7,624 bases of DNA from positions 1 through 7,624 of the forward strand of contig CANGVU010000048.1 in the NCBI GenBank assembly GCA_947457325.1, given 5' to 3'. Under the pieces are notes generated by a model. That model was not told the DNA's origin and made no database searches. It saw only the letters and a list, made by a program, of their open reading frames with translations. Within the stretch, counting starts at the first letter, position 1. Every line of letters starts with the position of its first letter. Below, piece after piece: positions 1-6,741 of the stretch. This DNA comes from Flavobacteriales bacterium. GTDB taxonomy: Bacteria; Bacteroidota; Bacteroidia; Flavobacteriales_D; Sanyastnellaceae. Both the position numbers and the translations under genes were made by a program.

Positions 1-2794
1 AATTGCCTTCTTGGAATCCTTCTTGATCTGGCATACCTGCAAACCATGGTTGTGATGGATCGGCAAACTCCATGCTTCCTGAAATCAACTCTGTGTAATG
101 CTTTACAAAAGCACCATCATCGTTCAGGTATTGGTATTGACTCCAGTTGATGGACAATCCATAGTCCAGCAATACATCCTCACTGCCCATTCTAAAGCTA
201 TGGGCTGGAGTCAAGGTATCACCTGTGGTTAAATTAACCAACTGCCATGACATCGAATCAGGGCTTGTCTCCGTGTTGTCTGTTGCCACCAAAGACAACT
301 CAAAATCTGCGGCTGGCAATGCCAATGGATCAACAACCTTCACATCAACAGGGCCCATACCAGGAAGGTAAGTGCACTCTGAAGAAGTAATGTTGGCTAG
401 GATCGCCGCCTCAGTTGCAGCATCCAAAGTCAAGCTGTTCAAGCCATTGCCCTTACCCTCGATTCGCGTGATGGATACACCATCTCCGTATTGTGCGTTC
501 AAAATTGAACCACCGTTAGCGGGGGTTTGGCTGTGAGGGATGGCGGATATCACTGGAATTTCACCTAATGCTGCCTTACGAGAAGCAAGGAAAGCCTCAT
601 CTTGTCCAGTTTCAGCCGCCAAATCATATGTCAAATAGTTGTTATGACCATAAGCCAATACCATGAAATAATAAGTCTTGTGGTTGATCAAACGATTATC
701 TCCTTGAGCAAACGCATCTGTCTTCACCTGGAATGAACGGCGAATACCTTCATTCGCGCCTTGCACTTTCAATTCTGGTACAATAAATCCTGAAATTGGA
801 TCACGTGTAAAATTGACAATGTTGATCACATCATTCTCCACATCACACTGAGCAATCATGCGAGACTTAGTAATATCACCTAATTCACTGGCGCTCACAT
901 CAGCATTGGCCAATTGATACACCATGTATCCTTCAAATTTGTATGATCGATCTGTTGTGTCCAACTGTGTACCATCAGCCAATTCTTCAGGAATACTTGG
1001 ATCAAAACCAGCTTGATCAGGGCCATAGTTCTCATTGAAGTTGCTGCTGATCACATTCTCATTACTCAACATCAAAATGATTTCACGGTCCAATTCGCGA
1101 ACAGAAACATCTGGAGCGTCAGGACCAGAAACCAATTCAAAACAATTGTCAAACAAAGCTTGAGCCTTATCGTCATATTGACGCAACAAGCGAACACTCT
1201 CAAAGGCCTCACCTGTTGTTGCTCTCGCCCAAACAACACCCATGGTGATGTTATTATAATCTCCAGGCTCTAAGGTAAAAGGACCGGCAGATTGAATAAA
1301 ACGTCTATCCGCAGCAACGTTTCCACTGCTTACCTCAGACCAAGGTTCTACCTGAATACCAAAAGTCCCCCAATTGTAAGGATCGGTATCATCAGGGAAC
1401 ATATACTGAGCGGGAACTCCGGCCAAAACACCAGCACCGCTGACGCCATTTCCACCATACAACATCTGGGCACCATTTTTCCATACACCACGCATGTAAT
1501 TATAGAAATGCAATGGAACAGATGGCTCTCCAAAAATTGGATTGGTACTGTTATTATAGTAAACAAAACGACGCATACCAAAACGCTCATTGTCCGCTAC
1601 TCCATCACCATAACCAATTCCCAAGCCGCGGTAAGGAATACCCAATGAATCTGTAGCGTTGATGATATCCGTTGTCAAGGGATTATCTATATTGTCTTCA
1701 TCCTGATAAGGGCCTTCAAAAAAGTCAATTCCCACAGCTGGTGGATTCAAACCATATCCCAAAGATGAAGATGATGTCTGGTCATTGTTATCACCATTGT
1801 AGCAATAACCCAAACCTCTTTTCACGTCACAACCAACGTAGTCATCTGTAGCAGTTCCCAAATCAGCATCTACCCAAGATCCAAAGTAGGTGTCAGTCAA
1901 AGTCTGTGTTCCTTGATTGATCAATACGTAGTTATAGAAGGTCATGTTGTTAATTTCATCATTCGAGTTGAATGCGAAAGCCTGTGCACGAATCTCCATA
2001 CCAATGGGCTGTCCTTGAGATTCGGTATGTGCGTTACCCTTGTCATTAAATATCCAATAGAAAGTTTGGTCACCGAACAATGGAACTATATCTTCTCTTT
2101 TGCGTGATGCGCAATTCACCTCTCTCAAGAAATCATACCATGGATAATCACCATTTTGAGGATTGTAAAAACCATCTTGATCATAGTCATAGAAAGGTGC
2201 CAAATACAAATCTTGTCCTGCTGCCGTATTTCCCATCGCTGGGTAATCATAGAAATAACCAGGGATAGAATAGTTCTCCTCGCAATCATCATCGCCTGCA
2301 GTTTGGCAATCAAAGAAAGCACGGTGTCTTTGTGCATCTTGACGCAAGGAAACAAAGAAGCGATCATATTGCTCACAAGTATTCTCATTGACAGAAGCAC
2401 TTCCATCATTGGTCAAAGGACCTGGCCAATAGTCATTTCCAGTTCCTCTAAAAGTCAATGCGGCCAACTTTAACTGTTGGTCAGGAGAACGACCTCCCAT
2501 CCAGAGCGCGCCAGCGTACAATGAAGAAACACCACCGCCTTTTGGAACCTCATATGACGGCATGCTATTGGCACGATCCATCCACATATTACCACCCGTC
2601 TCGATGGTGGCTTTTACATTGTTCCATTCCAAGTCTTTAAGACCTGTCGCTGGAGCACAAGCCGCCGCCTTCACTTGTCCATTTGCTGCATTATCTGATT
2701 CATTGCGCACATTAATTGATTTGTACGCAGACGCACTCATGGTCATCACCGCCATGAATACAACCATCACTAATTTCATATATCTCTTTTCCAT
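1..2794 (-). CDS. Large secreted protein of unknown function, 3' end off window (931 codons seen)
   Basis: An uninterrupted frame runs from the ATG at 2794-2792 to the window edge with no in-frame stop; the C-terminus is missing. Residues 1-23 form a signal peptide (charged MEKRYMK, hydrophobic core, cleavage after ASA), so the product is exported. A conserved-looking N-terminal module covers about 47-128, with aromatic/Gly motifs such as GALWMGG (95-101) and WPGPL (123-127). Residues 203-216 form an Asp-rich loop (DYDQDGFYNPQNGD) resembling calcium-binding repeats. A second module covers about 240-525, including SWVDADLG and EPGDYNNITMGVVWAR. Residues about 560-720 look Fn3-like (FEGYMVYQ, then KTYYFMVLAYG). 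Mature cysteines lie at 46, 140, 163, 171, 228, 322, 331, 551, 650 and 807, so disulfides are possible. No enzyme motif was recognised. It starts 16 bases after the TonB receptor stop, so the two are probably co-transcribed. Type IX secretion cargo is an inference; the sorting domain would lie beyond the window. Confidence 0.9.
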   Translation of the reverse strand, partial: MEKRYMKLVMVVFMAVMTMSASAYKSINVRNESDNAANGQVKAAACAPATGLKDLEWNNVKATIETGGNMWMDRANSMPSYEVPKGGGVSSLYAGALWMGGRSPDQQLKLAALTFRGTGNDYWPGPLTNDGSASVNENTCEQYDRFFVSLRQDAQRHRAFFDCQTAGDDDCEENYSIPGYFYDYPAMGNTAAGQDLYLAPFYDYDQDGFYNPQNGDYPWYDFLREVNCASRKREDIVPLFGDQTFYWIFNDKGNAHTESQGQPIGMEIRAQAFAFNSNDEINNMTFYNYVLINQGTQTLTDTYFGSWVDADLGTATDDYVGCDVKRGLGYCYNGDNNDQTSSSSLGYGLNPPAVGIDFFEGPYQDEDNIDNPLTTDIINATDSLGIPYRGLGIGYGDGVADNERFGMRRFVYYNNSTNPIFGEPSVPLHFYNYMRGVWKNGAQMLYGGNGVSGAGVLAGVPAQYMFPDDTDPYNWGTFGIQVEPWSEVSSGNVAADRRFIQSAGPFTLEPGDYNNITMGVVWARATTGEAFESVRLLRQYDDKAQALFDNCFELVSGPDAPDVSVRELDREIILMLSNENVISSNFNENYGPDQAGFDPSIPEELADGTQLDTTDRSYKFEGYMVYQLANADVSASELGDITKSRMIAQCDVENDVINIVNFTRDPISGFIVPELKVQGANEGIRRSFQVKTDAFAQGDNRLINHKTYYFMVLAYGHNNYLTYDLAAETGQDEAFLASRKAALGEIPVISAIPHSQTPANGGSILNAQYGDGVSITRIEGKGNGLNSLTLDAATEAAILANITSSECTYLPGMGPVDVKVVDPLALPAADFELSLVATDNTETSPDSMSWQLVNLTTGDTLTPAHSFRMGSEDVLLDYGLSINWSQYQYLNDDGAFVKHYTELISGSMEFADPSQPWFAGMPDQEGFQEGN

Positions 2795-2810
2795 GGTTTG
2801 CTAGGTTGAA
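2795..2810 (-). other. 16-base junction between receptor stop and secreted-protein start; start-site choice
   Basis: The receptor TAA (2813-2811) is followed after 16 bases by the first ATG of the next gene (2794-2792). The spacer reads TTCAACCTAGCAAACC and has no Shine-Dalgarno match, which is common in Bacteroidota. A second in-frame ATG lies five codons on (2779-2777) and is preceded by the purine-rich GGAAAAGAGA. Both starts leave a usable signal peptide. I chose the first because it gives a better charged n-region (EKRYMK). No terminator or promoter fits in this gap, so transcriptional and perhaps translational coupling with the receptor gene is likely. Confidence 0.6.
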
Positions 2811-5800
2811 TTAGAAGTCAAATCTCAATCCCAAACGAATTTGACGAGGTGCGCCGTAATTGCCGGGGTTATTGACGAACATACTATAATAGTTTCTAAA
2901 AGAATCTGGTGAGTTCTGGGTCTCTATTTGTGACTGATACTGAGCGGCAGCTAAGAATCCATCATCATCAGGTGTACCCGTAAAACGATAAACACTATTG
3001 ATATTCATTGTATTCAAAAGATTATTCACCCACAAATACACATTCAAATTAGCCGCTTTCTTTTTACCATCCTTACCATTCAACTCAATGTTAAAGTTGC
3101 GGTCAATATTCATGTCAACATTGAACTGCCATGGCAAACGCGCACCATTGATGGAACCCTCTGTGGTTGGAGAAACCTCACCAGTAATGGGCGTAGCGAT
3201 AACTTGTGGTGTATATGGAGTACCTGAACCCAAGTTGGCAATAAAGTTAACCCCAGTGTTTTCGAAGATGGGCTTATTGAACCAAACAGGACCATTGTAA
3301 TCCGCTCCAGAACCATAACGGTAATCAACAGTTGTAACGATGCGGTGTCTTTGATCGTAGTTCACGGGATTCACCGTTCTCAAATTTGGCAATCCAGCAT
3401 TGATCAAAGCCAATTGTGTTTGTGTTGATGAACCTGTACCATCTGCAAATTGCAAGGTGTAAGAGCTCTTCAACCACAAATTACCTGTTGGTCTTAGGTC
3501 ATAAGAAAGAGTCAAACCCTTTACCGTTCCAAAGTCAATGTTATCAAATGAGCGGTACGTAGCAGGATATGCTCCAATAAATGATCTCACCTGGATCATA
3601 TTGCGCAACTCACGGTAAAATGCCTCAACTTTCAACGATGAAGTTTTTGACAACACTTGTTGGAATCCTAGTGCATAATCTACTGTGCGCTCTGGCTTCA
3701 AATTGGGATTGTTTAACAACACATTGCGGTTGGTATTCAAATACAAATAATCGATTGGATTAAATCTATTTTCACCCGTTGGACGCTGTGTCAAGACATC
3801 ATAATGCGCAAAAAACAGAGCCTCATCAGAAATAGGGAAAGAGAAGGCAATACGAGGCATGAAATTCACCACTGGCTCGTACTCCTTGAATGACTTAGAT
3901 GTCATTTCTGCCTTAGGGTCAACTTTCAAGAAAGGCTTTACTTGTCCGCCAGAAGCAACTGAAGTAAATGGATCCGAGACCAATGCTCCTGATGCGTTGT
4001 ACCAATTATTTCCATCGCGGTATCCAGTAATGGCTGATGGCTGATCGATATTATCCACATAAACAACGAAATCTTCCCCAATATTGTTGGGCTTAACTGC
4101 GCCAAACTTACTGAAATCAACCTCGCCAGCTGTATAAGCTTCACTGATCACAAATGGATCAATTGGCACATATTGATTCGCATCATAGCGATCTATTCTC
4201 AATCCGACATTGAAAATCAAGTCGTCAAAAGCAAATTTGTCCATCACATATCCTGAGATATAAGTGGGCTCAAAAGCGCCAATTCTTCTCGTCTTAAAGC
4301 TTTTTCCATCAGTCAATGAATACTCCTCAGAGAAAAAGTCATCAATTGTTGGACGACGGCCAGACAATTTGTTTCCATAAGGATCATAACCATAATATGT
4401 GACAATATTATTACCTTGATTCAACAAATCATCGGCACCAAACATGGTAATGCTCAAATCATCTGGATTCAATGCGTCTACATTAATAAAGTCTGATCCA
4501 TTGACATCCAACCCCAAAGACTCACGCAGGTTGTAGTCAAATTCAAATTGGTCAGCACCCACCAAATTGCTATAATTCACATAAGTAATTCCGTTATCAG
4601 TAAAATACGTAGGGTTATTCACATCCAACTCTCGGTTATGGAAATTCGCCAATTGACGGGCGCGCAACCACAAACCTACTGGAGCTACCCGATAACCGGC
4701 GTCTCTTCTTTGTTCAAACTCAAATCCTACTTGAATGGCGTGGTCTCCAATGTCTGCCGAACCTGTTCCAGAAACACGGAATTGTTTATTAGAATTAACA
4801 CTATAGTTATTGCTCTGTCCACCGACGTGGTTCCACAATCCATAAGTTCTTGCTGGCGTTTGACCATTGATCAAACCATTGTTCCCTTGGATATTGGTTA
4901 AAGAAGCGTACGGCGACTCACCAATTTGTAAAATCTCTGTGGTAAATTCATTATTGACAGCGTCAAAGAATCCATCATCCGTGATCAAAACATCGGACCC
5001 ATTCACCACTTCATTCACACTGATTGGAGTGTCAAACAAACCAAAGAACTGATCGGTAATGGATGCCAAATCTTGATTGTACTCACTAGGTCTGAAAGCC
5101 ACATTGACATCCTGCCAACCATTTTGGATGTAATACCCACCCTCAGGAGCCAAAGAATAAGAACGTGCACGCAACTGATCAAAATAACCCACATGGCCAT
5201 ATCTAAACAAATTATCTCCATGTGTTTCATCTTCTCTTCTCGTAAATGAGCTCGTATAATCCATCATGATGGAGTAAAAAACATTCTTTAATGCTGATGT
5301 TTCATCTTCTCCATTCTTGAATCTTTGGCTAAACTTTACATAACCTCTCCAATCCAAATCTGTCTTACGCTCATTATTATTCCAGTTCATTAACATTCCG
5401 TTGCGCTGGGGGTCACCATTTACAGCGTACTCATTTCCTGATTGATATGCAACGGTACCTCCTACTGTTAATGTCATGGTCTCAGAAGATGTCAAATCTA
5501 CTTTACCAACCAAATTCAAAGCTCTATTGCGAACATTCATTCTAGCGTCAACACGCTCAAAAGCATCCTTTCCCAAGAAGTCGGCATTGTACAATGCGCC
5601 GTTGACTGTTCCGTCCGCTTGAATATTCTGACGCAATGGATTCAATAACAATTCATTTCTCACATCATCCTTCATCTTAAATACCCCACCAAACAAAGGA
5701 TCTCTATCTACAATGTCTGTGTAATTGCTTGACACGAAAAAACCCAACAAAGGGCGACCTTTAGAACCGTCAGCTTTCTTCTTGAACAACAATGGTCCTG

Positions 5801-6590
5801 AAAGTGATCCTTCCAAAAGATTGTAACCATACTTGTCCAAACCTCTCACTTTATCGTTAATCATAAAGCCAGATGAAATGGCTTCACCACCTCCAGTGAA
5901 ATTAGCTGATGCAGAACGCAGTGAGATGTTGATTACACCACCGGTAACGTCACCAATGTTTGCTGGAACACCTCCCGTAATTACCGACACCTCTTCAATT
6001 GCTGATTTAGGCAAAGAAGAAGAACCCCTCACTTTGATACCGTCGATGTAAATCCAAGTAGAACCTGTACGAGCACCACGGATAGAAATACCACCTCCCG
6101 TTCCTGCACTACTAACACCAGCAACCGTTTGGGCCAAACCCAAAGCGTCACGAGAAGGCATGCGAGCCAATTCCTCACGCGTAACCGTTCCTCCAGATGC
6201 ACCTCCATCCTTGTCAATCAACGGAACTTTAAACTCATTGATTTCCAAAGTTTTCATTTCCTTACCCGCCGATAACTCGGTGTTGGCAAACTGAATTTTA
6301 CCTCCAGAAATGGGTACCCCCTTCAACTCTTGTGAAGTGTAACCCACAAAATTGAATTGGACATCATATACCCCTGGATCAATGGGTTTAATGGTGTATT
6401 CACCGTCAATATCTGTTGCCCCTCCGGTAATCAGGTTACCATTGAGGAATAATATTACGTTTACAAACGGTAATGGCTGCTTGGTATCTTTATCAGTTAC
6501 CTTTCCCTTCAAAGTACCAGTGTTTTGGGCGATAGCGCCTGTCAATGTGACCAGCAAACCAACCAACAATAGCGTAACTTTTTTCCGCAT
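2811..6590 (-). CDS. TonB-dependent outer-membrane receptor with N-terminal CarboxypepD_reg-like domain
   Basis: Complete, 1259 residues. Such receptors use TonB-ExbB-ExbD energy to move a bound ligand across the outer membrane; the ligand here is unknown. Residues 1-21 are a signal peptide (MRKKVTLLLV..., cleavage AIA|Q). Residues about 24-107 form a CarboxypepD_reg-like beta-sandwich (GKVTDKDTKQPLPFVNV, DIDGEYTI, VGYTSQEL). A TonB-box-like segment may lie near 113-125 (KTLEINEFKVPL). The plug covers about 130-225 (IYIDGIKV, EEVSVITGGVPANIGD, TGGVINI). The remaining roughly 1030 residues are barrel: alternating strands, Asp/Asn-rich loops, motifs GLRIDRYDAN near 797, NNPNLKPE near 963, YTLQFADGTGSS (1044-1055), YDQRH (1078-1082) and DYRYGSG (1089-1095), ending in the C-terminal Phe typical of outer-membrane barrels. 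It has no cysteine. There is no SusC-type signature and no SusD neighbour. The start is chosen because it leads directly into the signal peptide. The family is clear; substrate and exact subfamily are not. Confidence 0.96.
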   Translation of the reverse strand: MRKKVTLLLVGLLVTLTGAIAQNTGTLKGKVTDKDTKQPLPFVNVILFLNGNLITGGATDIDGEYTIKPIDPGVYDVQFNFVGYTSQELKGVPISGGKIQFANTELSAGKEMKTLEINEFKVPLIDKDGGASGGTVTREELARMPSRDALGLAQTVAGVSSAGTGGGISIRGARTGSTWIYIDGIKVRGSSSLPKSAIEEVSVITGGVPANIGDVTGGVINISLRSASANFTGGGEAISSGFMINDKVRGLDKYGYNLLEGSLSGPLLFKKKADGSKGRPLLGFFVSSNYTDIVDRDPLFGGVFKMKDDVRNELLLNPLRQNIQADGTVNGALYNADFLGKDAFERVDARMNVRNRALNLVGKVDLTSSETMTLTVGGTVAYQSGNEYAVNGDPQRNGMLMNWNNNERKTDLDWRGYVKFSQRFKNGEDETSALKNVFYSIMMDYTSSFTRREDETHGDNLFRYGHVGYFDQLRARSYSLAPEGGYYIQNGWQDVNVAFRPSEYNQDLASITDQFFGLFDTPISVNEVVNGSDVLITDDGFFDAVNNEFTTEILQIGESPYASLTNIQGNNGLINGQTPARTYGLWNHVGGQSNNYSVNSNKQFRVSGTGSADIGDHAIQVGFEFEQRRDAGYRVAPVGLWLRARQLANFHNRELDVNNPTYFTDNGITYVNYSNLVGADQFEFDYNLRESLGLDVNGSDFINVDALNPDDLSITMFGADDLLNQGNNIVTYYGYDPYGNKLSGRRPTIDDFFSEEYSLTDGKSFKTRRIGAFEPTYISGYVMDKFAFDDLIFNVGLRIDRYDANQYVPIDPFVISEAYTAGEVDFSKFGAVKPNNIGEDFVVYVDNIDQPSAITGYRDGNNWYNASGALVSDPFTSVASGGQVKPFLKVDPKAEMTSKSFKEYEPVVNFMPRIAFSFPISDEALFFAHYDVLTQRPTGENRFNPIDYLYLNTNRNVLLNNPNLKPERTVDYALGFQQVLSKTSSLKVEAFYRELRNMIQVRSFIGAYPATYRSFDNIDFGTVKGLTLSYDLRPTGNLWLKSSYTLQFADGTGSSTQTQLALINAGLPNLRTVNPVNYDQRHRIVTTVDYRYGSGADYNGPVWFNKPIFENTGVNFIANLGSGTPYTPQVIATPITGEVSPTTEGSINGARLPWQFNVDMNIDRNFNIELNGKDGKKKAANLNVYLWVNNLLNTMNINSVYRFTGTPDDDGFLAAAQYQSQIETQNSPDSFRNYYSMFVNNPGNYGAPRQIRLGLRFDF

Positions 6591-6616
6591 ATTAGGATAG
6601 AATTAATTGTACGTTT

Positions 6617-6629
6617 CCTTTGTTAAAGG
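6617..6629. repeat. Small inverted repeat CCTTT-GTT-AAAGG in the receptor leader
   Basis: Five-base perfect arms with a three-base loop, 27 to 39 bases upstream of the receptor ATG. It would lie in the mRNA leader if transcription starts at the 6711-6741 promoter. It is short, and one such repeat is expected by chance in AT-rich DNA, so any role in translation is speculative. Confidence 0.2.
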
Positions 6630-6632
6630 GTG

Positions 6633-6640
6633 CTAAAATA
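6633..6640 (-). promoter_or_regulatory. Alternative -7-like element TATTTTAG
   Basis: TATTTTAG (minus strand, 6640-6633) matches TAnnTTTG at all but one position and would give a short leader of about 35 bases. No TTG lies at the expected upstream distance; the nearest bases are part of GAGTTAAAA. It is therefore weaker than the 6711-6741 candidate, although its distance to the receptor start is more ordinary. Confidence 0.2.
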
Positions 6641-6643
6641 AGG

Positions 6644-6657
6644 AAAAAGACCTTTTT
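6644..6657. repeat. 14-base near-palindrome (AAAAAG-AC-CTTTTT)
   Basis: Perfect 6-base arms AAAAAG and CTTTTT flank two central bases, directly upstream of the TATTTTAG element. The two-base centre rules out a normal RNA hairpin using all pairs, and an A/T-only stem would be weak, so it does not qualify as a terminator. It could be a DNA-level operator or simply an A-tract and T-tract side by side. Confidence 0.3.
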
Positions 6658-6710
6658 TAACTCATCTTAACACCAACTATTTATTTTATCTGTTCTTCAA
6701 TATTGATTTC

Positions 6711-6741
6711 CAAATGTTTAGCTTTTAAAAACTCCCCTCAA
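6711..6741 (-). promoter_or_regulatory. Candidate Bacteroidota-type promoter for the receptor operon (TTG-N20-AACATTTG)
   Basis: On the minus strand, TTG (6741-6739, inside the last ligase codons) is followed after 20 bases by AACATTTG (6718-6711). The Bacteroidota primary-sigma consensus is a TTG element near -33 and TAnnTTTG near -7, about 19-21 bases apart, so this has correct spacing and one mismatch. It would give a leader of roughly 115 bases and would let the receptor pair be transcribed independently of the ligase. It is a string match in AT-rich DNA, so it could be chance. Confidence 0.3.

Larger units (their letters stand above)
6591..6724 (-). promoter_or_regulatory. 134-base AT-rich intergenic region upstream of the receptor gene
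   Basis: This is the only real non-coding gap in the window, between the ligase stop and the receptor start. It is strongly AT-rich. It contains two promoter-like strings, a near-palindrome of AAAAAG/CTTTTT type and a small CCTTT/AAAGG inverted repeat, listed separately. I see no GC-rich hairpin followed by a T-run after the ligase gene, so read-through from ligase into receptor cannot be excluded. The receptor ATG has no Shine-Dalgarno sequence; the bases before it are CTATCCTAAT. No riboswitch or small-RNA pattern was recognised. Confidence 0.55.

Noticed and set aside
1013..1648. Plus-strand open frames of 86 and 118 codons (1013-1273, 1292-1648)
   Set aside because: Both lie antisense within the large secreted-protein gene, have no recognisable domain or start signal, and have composition expected of antisense shadow frames.
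1913..2804. Several short plus-strand frames and a 94-codon minus-strand frame (2125-2409)
   Set aside because: All are contained in or antisense to the secreted-protein gene, whose continuous frame, signal peptide and motifs explain this DNA.
4548..4901. 117-codon plus-strand frame
   Set aside because: Antisense to the receptor barrel region with no protein-like features; treated as a shadow.
2811..6590. SusC of a SusCD glycan-uptake locus
   Set aside because: The next gene is not SusD-like and the receptor lacks the typical SusC N-terminal TonB-box signature. The architecture fits a different Bacteroidota receptor subgroup.
6644..6724. Intrinsic terminator after the ligase gene
   Set aside because: The only stem candidate is A/T-only with a four-base loop or a two-base centre, and no GC-rich stem followed by a T-run is present.
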